The notes under the pieces are model-generated. The model was given only the letters and a program-made list of their open reading frames with translations, was not told where the DNA came from and ran no database searches. From JALSHZ01 sp964614535 (GTDB taxonomy: Bacteria > Pseudomonadota > Gammaproteobacteria > UWMA-0217): a DNA stretch of 64,000 nucleotides. The stretch is taken from positions 1 through 64,000 of the forward strand of contig CAZTOZ010000048.1 of NCBI GenBank assembly GCA_964614535.1, written 5' to 3'. Shown in pieces: positions 8,293-16,614 of the stretch. A program made the translations under genes and the position numbers. Position 1 is the first letter of the stretch, and the number at the start of each line of letters is the position of its first letter.

Positions 8293-8306
8293 TTGACGCG
8301 CATCAA
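8293..8306 (-). promoter_or_regulatory. FNR/ANR-like binding site upstream of the aor operon
   Basis: The sequence is TTGACGCGCATCAA on the plus strand, TTGATGCGCGTCAA on the minus strand. It differs from the FNR consensus TTGAT-N4-ATCAA at one position. It is the only gene-upstream site of this quality that I noticed, and it lies about 105 bases before aorA. FNR-family regulators activate at low oxygen, which would suit an oxygen-sensitive tungsten enzyme. Confidence 0.65.
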
Positions 8307-8403
8307 AGCGCCCGAATTCCGGCAGAATTCATAGGGTGATTGTAGTCGAGACGACGGCAGGAATTGCTCCCGACCGTTTGGCGGCCTGGGGGGCGGCGCT
8401 GGG

Positions 8404-10098
8404 TCAGGAGACGAAGGTCTCGAAGCGACCGTCGATCACCTCCAGATCACCGATCCGGTTGTAGCTGTGGATGCCGCTGAGGCCAGCCACCGGCTCGCCG
8501 CCGATGCGTTTGGCGGGATGTTCGCGGTAGTGGTCGTCGTCCCACTGCTCGATTCGGTTGAACCACAGCGCCGACCCGTAGCGGGCCGAGCAGTCCTGAC
8601 TGACACGATAGAGCCGGCCCTGATGACGGAAGACGGCGCCGGCATTGCGGGCATGGCGCACGTCGTCGCTGACGCAGAGGTTGGAGGCGATCTTCCACTC
8701 GCCGGTGAGTTCGTCCGCCGTCCACAGGCAGGTGACCGGCGCGTGACCGGGCACCGCCATCGGCGAGGCGAACATCCACCAGCGGCCGTTATGGCGGTGC
8801 AAGGTGGCATCGACCACCGCAACATCGAGCAGCTGCTTCTCGTGTACCCAGTCGTCGGGGAAGTGCCGTGCGCGGTAGAGATCGACGGTCTGATGTTCCA
8901 CCGATTCGGGAATCATGTAGATCGTTCCGTCGAGTTCGAAGACCTGGGGATAGGAGAGGTGCCACGGCTTCTCCAGCACCGTGACCGGCGTGCCCGGATT
9001 GCCGTTGGCGTCCACCTCGGCGCAGGCGATATGGCCCTTGCCGCGATCGCGGTCGTACTCTTCGAAGAACAGCCACAGCCGACCGTCGTGACGCAGCAGA
9101 AACGGATCGGCCCAGAAGCGTCCCGGTGGGCTTTGCAGCCAGCGGAACTGTCCCAGGGCGATGTTGGCGTTCTCCTCCGGCAGAGGATAGGCGGCCCGGC
9201 GCAGCGCAATCTTCCAGTCCACCGCCGGCTTGCGATGCCGTAACAGCGATGGAAGGCGGGGGACGATACCCCGCAGCCGCCGCCCGAGATAGCGGACGAT
9301 CTGGCCGTTGCCCGGCCCCGGGGGAGCGGGGAGCGAATGCTTGGTCATCCGCCGGGGGCGCAGCTTGCCTTGGCTCGCCAGCGCCGCCAGCTGCTCGATG
9401 ACGAACCAGGTGCTGCCGAAATAGGGGGCGTAGCGGTTCTCGCTGGCCGACAGCGACAGCGTCAGCGCGAAGCGGGCCTCGCGCAGCACCGCCGCCTCGC
9501 CGCCGCGCTGTGCCAGCAGCATGATGTGGGCGGTGTTGGCCGGATCCTCCAGCACCTTGCGCACCAGCGGTTCGCCGTTGCCGTCGATCTCCTGGGCATC
9601 GAGACGATAGAACCAGACGCCATGTCTGGCCGTCTGTGCGAGCCACTGGCTGGCCTCGGCCGACGCGAAGTTGAGCAGCACGTCCAGCCGTTGCTCGCGC
9701 AGTTGCCGTTCCACGGTCTGTCGTGATCGACCATCGGCCGTCAGAACCGGGCAGGCCGTCTCGGCTGTGAATTCGACCCTCTGCAGCGGATCGTGGTCCG
9801 TCTGGGCGGCCGGCTCCAGCAGGCGGTCATAGAGCCAGTAGAGCAGGGACCGACGGGGTGACGGCGGGGGTTTGGTGGCAGCCGGCCAGGCGACGATGCA
9901 GGCCAGCCGGGCGAAGTTGCAGGCCTCGATGTCGGCAACGATCTGACGGGCGTAGCGCGGGATCTTCCCGTCGCTGCAGACGATGCCGATGCGCAGCGGT
10001 CGGGACACCTTCGGCAGCCGCAGAAATTGCCGGTTCATCGAAAAGTCGGGCCGCGGCTCCCTCGGTTCGGGCCGTGCATTGTCGCCGTGGGCCGTCAT
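8404..10098 (-). CDS. Formyltransferase-like / GINT1-like beta-propeller fusion protein
   Basis: A 564-residue cytoplasmic protein of two parts. Residues about 33-230 look like the formyltransferase fold ('RIGIVCSDGKIPRYARQIV', 'DVLLNFAS'), but without an obvious intact catalytic Asn-His-Asp set. Residues about 290-564 match the beta-propeller-like domain named after plant glucosamine inositolphosphorylceramide transferase 1, with markers such as 'FWADPFLLRHDGRLWLFFEE', 'YPQVFELDGTIYMIPES' and a similar repeat near 'WWMFASP'. Such domains occur with polysaccharide genes; their activity in bacteria is unknown. It starts with an ATGA overlap with the preceding GNAT gene and is the last of six coupled genes. 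Confidence 0.72.
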   Translation of the reverse strand: MTAHGDNARPEPREPRPDFSMNRQFLRLPKVSRPLRIGIVCSDGKIPRYARQIVADIEACNFARLACIVAWPAATKPPPSPRRSLLYWLYDRLLEPAAQTDHDPLQRVEFTAETACPVLTADGRSRQTVERQLREQRLDVLLNFASAEASQWLAQTARHGVWFYRLDAQEIDGNGEPLVRKVLEDPANTAHIMLLAQRGGEAAVLREARFALTLSLSASENRYAPYFGSTWFVIEQLAALASQGKLRPRRMTKHSLPAPPGPGNGQIVRYLGRRLRGIVPRLPSLLRHRKPAVDWKIALRRAAYPLPEENANIALGQFRWLQSPPGRFWADPFLLRHDGRLWLFFEEYDRDRGKGHIACAEVDANGNPGTPVTVLEKPWHLSYPQVFELDGTIYMIPESVEHQTVDLYRARHFPDDWVHEKQLLDVAVVDATLHRHNGRWWMFASPMAVPGHAPVTCLWTADELTGEWKIASNLCVSDDVRHARNAGAVFRHQGRLYRVSQDCSARYGSALWFNRIEQWDDDHYREHPAKRIGGEPVAGLSGIHSYNRIGDLEVIDGRFETFVS

Positions 10099-11165
10099 CC
10101 GGTGACCTCGCCGCGGCGCAGCAGGCGGCGGCCGTGACCGATCAGCGCCGCCAGCCGGGGGGATGGCGTCATCGACAGCGTTTGGGCCACGGCGATGTGA
10201 TCGCTGGCGAACCCCCGCTTGAAGGCGGTGATGCCGGCCAGCGGCCCGTCGTCGTCCGCTGCGGTGGCGCCGCCCAGGTCGAACCAGTCGAAGCCGCGGT
10301 CACGTGCCCAGCGGATTGCCATCCACATGATGACGGCCCCCGGCGCCAGGTGACGGGCGGCCGGTGGTATCGAGCCGGCGTGGGCATAGCTGGCGTGGTC
10401 GCCGTGGGGGGTGATCCAGGCGAAGGCGATCAGGTCGTCGGGCGCCGCGCGATCGCGATCGAAACAGCCCAGCAGCAGCGAGCCCCCGGCCGTGGCGGCA
10501 TCGGCCAGCATGCCGTCGATGTCCAGTGCCGGGGCGGCGCCGCCGCTGCGGGCGAAGCTGGCCTGGTGGAGCTCGCCGAGGCGCGTGGCGTGGGTGGTAG
10601 TCACCGGCCCGAATCGGAGGCCGGGGTGATTCTGCGTGCGGCGCAGGTTGCGCCGGGTACGGCCGTTGAAGCCGGCCAGCAGTGCGTCGTCGTCACGGCC
10701 CGCCAGTGGCAGCCGCAGTGTCTCCCGGTAGCCCAGCTCGTCGGCTGCCGTGCGCCAGCCGTGCGGTTGCAGCGCCTCGACGAAGGCCCGGCGCCTTGCC
10801 GGCTGTTCATCGAAGATTTCGACATCGAGCCGCAGCAGCCGTGGCAGCCGCCGGGCGGCCTCCCGCAGCAGCCCGCCGAGCCCTGGCAGCAGTGGTTCGT
10901 GCAGGGCGCGGCCGACGCGGCGGATGCGGCCGATACGCATTCCCGGCGCGGCCCGGCTGCGGCGCAGCTCCACCGCCAGCCCGCTCACCAGTGTGCCAGC
11001 GTCATCGACCACCCGGAGCCAGCGCCACTGCGCCGTGGTGTTGTGCAGTGGCCAGTCGCCGTGGTCGTGGGGCAGCGGCAGGCCCCGCTGTCGCAGCGCC
11101 GCCAGGTCGGCCAGATGGCGCGGGCTGCCGGCGGCACAGGCCTCGATGCGCAAGGCCGGGGTCAT
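10095..11165 (-). CDS. FemAB/GNAT-like acyltransferase (second of two)
   Basis: A 356-residue protein resembling GNAT proteins of the FemAB/CelD-like group, which transfer acyl or aminoacyl groups in peptidoglycan and exopolysaccharide pathways. The second half carries the best signals: 'LAGFNGRTRRNLRRTQNHPG', 'LGELHQASFARSGG', 'LIAFAWITPHGDHASYAHAG' and 'FDWFDLGGATA', the last close to the 'DLGG' motif of this group. There is no membrane segment. Both ends are ATGA overlaps (11162-11165 and 10095-10098), so it is translationally coupled on both sides. The acceptor is unknown. Confidence 0.75.
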   Translation of the reverse strand: MTPALRIEACAAGSPRHLADLAALRQRGLPLPHDHGDWPLHNTTAQWRWLRVVDDAGTLVSGLAVELRRSRAAPGMRIGRIRRVGRALHEPLLPGLGGLLREAARRLPRLLRLDVEIFDEQPARRRAFVEALQPHGWRTAADELGYRETLRLPLAGRDDDALLAGFNGRTRRNLRRTQNHPGLRFGPVTTTHATRLGELHQASFARSGGAAPALDIDGMLADAATAGGSLLLGCFDRDRAAPDDLIAFAWITPHGDHASYAHAGSIPPAARHLAPGAVIMWMAIRWARDRGFDWFDLGGATAADDDGPLAGITAFKRGFASDHIAVAQTLSMTPSPRLAALIGHGRRLLRRGEVTG

Positions 11166-12268
11166 TCGCTGCGCTCCCGGATCCGCCGCAGCCGGTCGCG
11201 CAGCCGGGTGGCGCCACGGGCCACGGCGGCGGTGGCGGGCCGGTCGAACAGCCACAGATCCGCCACCTCGGTGCGGGCCGCGCCCCAGTTCTCCATCCAC
11301 GGCTGGCCGGTGATGAGGTCGATGGTCTCGCAGGTGGCGGTGTCGCATCCGTGTTGCAGCAGCAGGTCGAGCAATACCGAGCCGGGCGATGCCTTGGCCA
11401 GGGCCTGGTCGTGGGCGATCTTCATCAGACTGAGGGTGCCGCCCTGGCGGGCGCAGAGCTGGGCCGCGACGGCCGTCTCCCCGGCCAGCAGCAGGTTGAT
11501 CTGCAGCCGGGCGCCGTCGTCGGCGAACAGAAAGGTCTCGTGGAAGCGGCGGCTGCGCGTATCCTGCGCCAGCGCGGTGCCGCCCTCGGCCTTCCAGCCG
11601 GACGCCTCGAGGCGCAGGAACTCGGGATAGGCGGCGTCGATCGCCTCGCGGCCGTGGTGGCGCCGCAGCGTCAACGGGCCCAACGCCGCCAGCTTGCGGT
11701 GGCCGCGACGCAGAATCTTCTTCAGCCGGGTGGTGTAGCCGGCCGTGATCGCCTCGTGGGAACGCCGGCAGTCGAACCAGCAGCGGTGGTTTTGTACCCG
11801 GGTGATCATTCGCGTCTCCATCCCCGCCAGTGGCGCCAGGCTGGCCGGTTCCAGCGGCACCCCGGTGAGGCGGATGATGAAGCTGCCAGTGCTCGCGGCC
11901 TTCAGCGCCCGCCGCAGCGCCGGCCACCAGTCGGCGAGCCGCTGCCCCGGCGCCATCGTGACGGCGCTGAGATCCATCCCGGTGCGGCGCGGGACTTCCA
12001 GCACCCGGGGCTGCCAGCGGGGCGCCGATGCCGTCTCGGCCAGCAGCGGCAGAATGCCACGGCAGTGATCGCCCGCCTCGAAGACGGCGAACATCACCTC
12101 GTCGGCCCGTGGTTCCAGCGCCTCCAGCCAGGCGCGGTGCCACTGGTAGCCGCTGTGGAACGGGGCGCCGGGCATCGCCTCCTCGAGCGTGCGCCACGCC
12201 GCCTCGATTCGCCGCAGGCCGGCGGGGCCGTGATGGAGGGTGACACGGCGTTCTCCGTCAGCGGCCAC
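11162..12268 (-). CDS. FemAB/GNAT-like acyltransferase (first of two)
   Basis: A 368-residue protein of the same broad GNAT class as its downstream neighbour but only distantly similar to it. Visible features are 'WHRAWLEALEP' near the start, a basic central helix 'YTTRLKKILRRGHRKLAALG', and the acetyl-CoA-domain segment 'LLLAGETAVAAQLCARQGG'. The start is a GTG at 12268, inside the last 11 bases of the caspase-like gene. No strong ribosome site is seen, consistent with coupling. The pair suggests that two acyl decorations, or an asymmetric enzyme pair, belong to one product. Confidence 0.72.
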   Translation of the reverse strand: MAADGERRVTLHHGPAGLRRIEAAWRTLEEAMPGAPFHSGYQWHRAWLEALEPRADEVMFAVFEAGDHCRGILPLLAETASAPRWQPRVLEVPRRTGMDLSAVTMAPGQRLADWWPALRRALKAASTGSFIIRLTGVPLEPASLAPLAGMETRMITRVQNHRCWFDCRRSHEAITAGYTTRLKKILRRGHRKLAALGPLTLRRHHGREAIDAAYPEFLRLEASGWKAEGGTALAQDTRSRRFHETFLFADDGARLQINLLLAGETAVAAQLCARQGGTLSLMKIAHDQALAKASPGSVLLDLLLQHGCDTATCETIDLITGQPWMENWGAARTEVADLWLFDRPATAAVARGATRLRDRLRRIRERSE

Positions 12269-13751
12269 GGTCGCCGTCTCCGTCTTCGTCGTCGCCCGCC
12301 AGCGGCGGCCGCCAGGATTCGCAGCCGCGCAGCGCCGCGTAGGTCTGTCTCGCCGGTTCGTCGGCCTGGCGCATGAACAGGTCGTGAATCGTCGTCAGCC
12401 GGAGCATCCGCTGCAGTCGCAGAACCATGGCGCGTTCGCGCTCCCGTTCCAGCAACTCCCGGTCGAGGCGCTCCAGGTCGTCCTGCAGCCGCGCCAGTTT
12501 CGGGTAGTCGGGATGGCGGGTGATGCGGTCGATGATCTTCGATTCGTCGGCGCGCAGCCGTTGGTTCCAGCGCGCGTTGTAGGGAAAGAGCGCTTCGGGA
12601 TAGTGGTGCAGGAAGTCGTTGAGGACGATCCGGCGCAGCGCCTCTTCCTCGGTCGAGAGCCTGTCCCGGCTCGCCCGCGTGGTGGCGGCCCGCTGTTCGG
12701 CGTCGCGTCGCAGCCGGGCGGCGGCCGCGGCCAGCGTGGCGGGGGTGTCGGCATCGATGCCCAGGCGGCCGGCGATGGTCAGGGCGACGGGGAAATAGGG
12801 GTTGTCGTCGGCCGGAGTTCCGATGCTCTGCCAGCGGGTGTACCACGGTTGCCACAGCTCGAGAAAATATTCGCTGCTGGTGAACGGCAGATCGGTGCTG
12901 TGGCCATTGACATAGGCCCAGCGGTGGGCGTCCAGCAGCGTCGGCGGGCCACCGTCGGCGGTTTCGACCGCCAACGGCTCGCCTTGCCGCGTGCGCCCGG
13001 TGAGCGCCGCGAAGAAAAAGGTCGAATAGTCACGGTACTCGCCGGCATCGACGCTGACGGTGCAGCCCTCCGACTCCTGGTTGGCCGGCACCGAATAGAA
13101 GCCGCATTGCAGCCGGTCGATATGGTCGGCCGACGGGGATTCGGGGTTCAGCGCGAGGGCGCTGGCGAAGCCGCCGGAGAAGCACTGCGGCATGAAGGCG
13201 CGTACCACGGTGTTCGTGGGGCGGGCCCGGAGCAGGGTGGCGAAGCGACGCGCGTCGAGGGTGGAGTCGTTCCACAGCCGCAGCGTGTTCTCGCTCGGGT
13301 CCGACGACTCCATGCCGCCGTGACCGTTGTAGATGAACCAGAGGCTGTCGCCGCCACGAAGCGCCGCCAGTGTCTCCGCCAGTTGCCGATCGACGCTGGC
13401 GGCGGTGGCCGGGGCGTCGATCCGGTCGAGGCGGTTGGCGCGAAACACCGACAGGGCGTCGTATTGCTCGCCGAAGATCCGGCTCAGTGGCAGGTAGCGG
13501 CGTAGCGCCGCGTCGCCACGGCGTTGTTCGATCACGTCCTTCACTTTTTCCGGTCCGGCGGTGAACAGCAGGCGGCGTTCGGCGTAGCCGGGGGTCTGCG
13601 TCAGGCCGTCGATCCAGATGACGTTGCGCTCGATCGACACCTGCGATTCCTCGGGCAGCGGGCCGCCACCGACGATCATCAGCCGGTCGCCGGCCAGCAC
13701 CGGCCCGGTCGCACAGAGGGTGGCGAGCAGGAGCGAGAGCGGGCGCCTCAT
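12258..13751 (-). CDS. Exported caspase-fold (C13/metacaspase-like) cysteine peptidase candidate
   Basis: A 497-residue protein with a clear Sec signal peptide (hydrophobic 'LSLLLATLCATGPVLA', likely cut after A20). A caspase-hemoglobinase fold is suggested by the order of strand, 'IYNGHGG' (H144), strand, 'MPQCFSGGF' (C190), the His-Cys dyad spacing of clans containing legumain and caspases. Residues 345-470 are helical and charged, with heptad-like 'RLQDDLERLDRELLERE', and may form a coiled coil. It begins with an ATGA overlap with the upstream membrane-protein gene. A secreted or periplasmic protease in a carbohydrate-decoration operon is unusual. Activity and target are unknown. Confidence 0.72.
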   Translation of the reverse strand: MRRPLSLLLATLCATGPVLAGDRLMIVGGGPLPEESQVSIERNVIWIDGLTQTPGYAERRLLFTAGPEKVKDVIEQRRGDAALRRYLPLSRIFGEQYDALSVFRANRLDRIDAPATAASVDRQLAETLAALRGGDSLWFIYNGHGGMESSDPSENTLRLWNDSTLDARRFATLLRARPTNTVVRAFMPQCFSGGFASALALNPESPSADHIDRLQCGFYSVPANQESEGCTVSVDAGEYRDYSTFFFAALTGRTRQGEPLAVETADGGPPTLLDAHRWAYVNGHSTDLPFTSSEYFLELWQPWYTRWQSIGTPADDNPYFPVALTIAGRLGIDADTPATLAAAAARLRRDAEQRAATTRASRDRLSTEEEALRRIVLNDFLHHYPEALFPYNARWNQRLRADESKIIDRITRHPDYPKLARLQDDLERLDRELLERERERAMVLRLQRMLRLTTIHDLFMRQADEPARQTYAALRGCESWRPPLAGDDEDGDGDRGR

Positions 13752-14185
13752 CTCGGTACCTCACACCAGATGCGCCGGACGACGACCATGGCGCAGCAGA
13801 AACCCAGGGCGAAAGGCAGCGTCTGCATCGGCGTGAAGCCGATCCACAGCAGCGCCGCCACCAGCATCGAGACGCCGGCGGCGATGGCCAGCAGGGTGCG
13901 CGGCAGATAGTGAGACCGTGACACCACGATGATCACCAGCCCATAGAGACCCACCGCCGGCACCACCCACGGGGCGCTGGCGACGATGGTTGCGGCGATG
14001 GCGCGCAGCAAGCGGCCGGGCGAGGCCAGCAACGCCTGTTCGAACTGGCGGACGCCGAACAGCTGGTCGATCACCATCAGGGTGAGGAAATAGACACCCC
14101 AGGCGACCGCCAGCGCGGCCGCCAGCGTCAGTCCCAGCCGGACGGCGGTTGCTGGCCCGCGCCGTTGTTGCCGATTCTCGCTCAT
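13748..14185 (-). CDS. Unknown membrane protein with about four helices
   Basis: A 145-residue protein. Hydrophobic segments are seen at about residues 17-40, 55-85, 95-115 and 120-138; the N-terminus is basic ('MSENRQQRRG'). I do not recognise the family. Carbamoyltransferase genes in other bacteria are often followed by small membrane proteins (SxtJ-like or DUF5989), so this may be a functional analogue, but it does not match those clearly. It has ATGA overlaps with the genes on both sides. Confidence 0.65.
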   Translation of the reverse strand: MSENRQQRRGPATAVRLGLTLAAALAVAWGVYFLTLMVIDQLFGVRQFEQALLASPGRLLRAIAATIVASAPWVVPAVGLYGLVIIVVSRSHYLPRTLLAIAAGVSMLVAALLWIGFTPMQTLPFALGFCCAMVVVRRIWCEVPR

Positions 14186-15888
14186 GCCTTGGAGACGATG
14201 TAGTTGCCGATCACCAGATCGTCGAGCCCGGTGGAGAAGAAGCAGCGGATCGCGTCGAGCGGTGATTCGACGATCGGCTCGCCCATGACGTTGAAGCTGG
14301 TGTTGAGCACCACCGGCACGCCGCTGCGCTCGCCAAAGGCGCTGATCAGATCGTGGTAGAGGGGGTTGGTGTCGTGGCTGACCGTCTGCAGCCGCGCGGT
14401 GCCATCGACATGGGTGATGGCGGGCAGCCGCTCCCGCTGCGATGGCAGCACGTTGCAGACCTTGAGCATGAACGGGTCCTCTACGCCGATGTCGAAGTAG
14501 TCGTTGCGGACCTCGCGAATCGCCGACGGCGCGAATGGGCGGTAGGCCTCGCGGTGCTTCACCTCGGCGTTGATCTTGTCCTTCATTTGCGGATTGGTGG
14601 GGTCGGCCAGGATGCTGCGGCAGCCCAGTGCGCGGGGGCCGATCTCCATCGCCCCCTGGAACCAGCCGATGATGCGCTGGCGGTGGAGCAGATCGGCGGC
14701 GGCGGAGGCGATGTCGTCGTGACGGGTATAGCGGGCCTTGGCCTCGTCCAGCACCTTGCGGATCGCCTCGTCGTCGTAGCGGGTGCCGAGATAGGGGCTC
14801 AGATGGACGAACCGTCGCGGCTGGCCGAGCACGGCGTGGAGCAGATGGAAGGCGGCGCCGATGGCGGTGCCGTTGTCGCCGGCGGCGGCCATGATGTAGA
14901 CGTCCTCGAACGGGGTCTCGCGCAGGATCCGCCCGTTCATCACGCTGTTGAGCGAGACGCCGCCGGCGATGACCAGATGTTTTTCGCCGGTTTTTTCGTG
15001 GAGCTGTCGTGCCATCTGCAGGCCGCACTCCTCCAGCACCCGTTGGGCGGCGGCGGCGACGTCGTGATGGTGCTGCTCGAACGGCCCGCCGGGTTCCCGC
15101 GCCGGCCCGAACGTCGCTTCGAAACGCGGGCCGCAGCGTTTGTAGCCCCAGTTCTGGTAGCGGAACCAGTCGAGATCCACATGGATCCCGCCTTGGGCGT
15201 CGATGTTCACCATGCGGCGGAAATCGGCGTGGAAGCGCTCCGGATCGCCGAACGGCGCCAGTCCCATCGTCTTGCCCTCGTCGTAGTTGGGCTGGAATCC
15301 GCAGTATTCGGTGGCGGCCTCGTAGAATGAACCCAGCGAGTCGGGGAAGAAGGACTCCCCCAGCGCCGTCACTTCGATGCCGCGACCGTGGCCGAGGAAC
15401 GAGGTGGACCACTCACCGGCGCCGTCGATCGAGAGAATCGCCGCCGACTCGAATGGCGAGACGTAGAAGCTGCCGGCCGCGTGACAGTGGTGGTGGGGAA
15501 TGAAATGCAGCGCCGGCCGGCGGGCCTCGTCGGGCCAAGTGGTGGCGATCCACTGTTTCAGCGCCCGCTGCTGCCAGAACGGGCGGATCACCTCGTGCTT
15601 GAGGAATGGCATCGCGTCGCGGAAATACCGGAGCCCGTAGGCCAGTTTGCGCTGCCAGTGCAGCATCGGCTTGATCGATACCGCCACATGGGTGATGTCG
15701 GCCGCTTCCAGCCCGGCGATCCTCAGGCAGTGTTCGATGGCGTTGGCGGGAAAGTCGTAACAGTGTTTCTGTCGGGTGAAGCGCTCCTCCTCGAGTGCGC
15801 AGACCAGTTCGCCGTTCCGGACGATACAGGCCGAAGCGTCGTGGAAGGCGTAGTTGAGCCCGAGTATGGTGGAAGAGGTCGTCTGCAT
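14182..15888 (-). CDS. NodU/CmcH-family carbamoyltransferase
   Basis: A 568-residue enzyme of the O-carbamoyltransferase family, which makes carbamoyl-adenylate from carbamoyl phosphate and ATP and moves it to a hydroxyl of a sugar, antibiotic or toxin. The N-terminal ASKHA-like domain shows 'ILGLNYAFHDASACIV', the histidine-rich 'HHHCHAAGSFY', 'SIDGAGEW', 'YDEGKTMGLAPFG' and 'IAGGVSLNSVMNGRI'; the C-terminal domain shows 'GWFQGAMEIGPRALGCRSIL' and 'VVLNTSFNVMGEPIV'. The ATG at 15888 fits the family start. It is the first gene of a six-gene coupled operon, so it probably defines the pathway: carbamoylation of a glycan or small molecule. Confidence 0.9.
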   Translation of the reverse strand: MQTTSSTILGLNYAFHDASACIVRNGELVCALEEERFTRQKHCYDFPANAIEHCLRIAGLEAADITHVAVSIKPMLHWQRKLAYGLRYFRDAMPFLKHEVIRPFWQQRALKQWIATTWPDEARRPALHFIPHHHCHAAGSFYVSPFESAAILSIDGAGEWSTSFLGHGRGIEVTALGESFFPDSLGSFYEAATEYCGFQPNYDEGKTMGLAPFGDPERFHADFRRMVNIDAQGGIHVDLDWFRYQNWGYKRCGPRFEATFGPAREPGGPFEQHHHDVAAAAQRVLEECGLQMARQLHEKTGEKHLVIAGGVSLNSVMNGRILRETPFEDVYIMAAAGDNGTAIGAAFHLLHAVLGQPRRFVHLSPYLGTRYDDEAIRKVLDEAKARYTRHDDIASAAADLLHRQRIIGWFQGAMEIGPRALGCRSILADPTNPQMKDKINAEVKHREAYRPFAPSAIREVRNDYFDIGVEDPFMLKVCNVLPSQRERLPAITHVDGTARLQTVSHDTNPLYHDLISAFGERSGVPVVLNTSFNVMGEPIVESPLDAIRCFFSTGLDDLVIGNYIVSKA

Positions 15889-16055
15889 GAAGGTATCGAT
15901 CCGTTGTGGTGGCCCGGCGGTGTATTTTGATGTTTGTTGGCAAAAACTTCTGGAACTACGCTGGCTTATGACAGCAACATCCCGATTCGGTTCATGCCGT
16001 TCGTCGGATGGGACATGATTGGAACATCGATAGTGAGACATCGATTTGAAGGTGG

Positions 16056-16553
16056 ATGCGGATGCAAAGGATTCTCGTCAGTGCCTGTCTGCTGGGCGAG
16101 CCGCTGCGTTACGACGGCAGTGGCTTGCGGCTGGCCGATGCGCGATTGCAGCGGTGGTGGGCCGAGGGGCGGCTACTGCCGTTCTGTCCTGAAGTGGCGG
16201 GCGGCCTGCCGGTGCCGAGACCACCGGCGGAGATCCTGGGGGGCGGTGGTGAACAGGTGCTGGACGGTCTGGCCACCGTACGATCGGTTGCCGGGGACGA
16301 TGTGACCGATGCCTTTCTGCGGGGGGCGCGGCAGGCGTTGGCGCTGTGTCGCGCGCACGATATCGAGATCGCGATACTGACCGAGTCCAGCCCTTCCTGT
16401 GGCAGTCGCCGGATTTACGATGGCAGCTTTTCAGGTGGGAAGATCCCTGGTGTTGGCGTAACCACGGCGTTGTTGCGACAGCATGGAATCGAGGTCTTCA
16501 GTCAGCATCGGCTGGGGGCGGTGGCGCGTCGGCTTGGCGAGACGGGGCCGTAG
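16056..16553 (+). CDS. DUF523-family protein (YbbK-like)
   Basis: A 165-residue protein of the DUF523 family. Conserved elements are 'VSACLLGEPLRYDG', 'PFCPEVAGGLPVPR' and 'LTESSPSCGSRRIYDG', with three cysteine sites that could hold a metal or Fe-S cluster. Bacterial members are of uncertain function; some homologues are fused to DUF1722. The start at 16056 has GAAGG three bases upstream; an in-frame ATG at 16062 is an alternative. It is divergent from the carbamoyltransferase gene across 167 bases and stands alone on its strand, followed by a decayed cytochrome gene. Confidence 0.85.
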   Translation: MRMQRILVSACLLGEPLRYDGSGLRLADARLQRWWAEGRLLPFCPEVAGGLPVPRPPAEILGGGGEQVLDGLATVRSVAGDDVTDAFLRGARQALALCRAHDIEIAILTESSPSCGSRRIYDGSFSGGKIPGVGVTTALLRQHGIEVFSQHRLGAVARRLGETGP

Positions 16554-16614
16554 ACCGCTGGCGCCGGCGAGACCGGTTCAGCCGGTGCCGCCAGCGGCCG
16601 CCAAGGGGCTGGCG

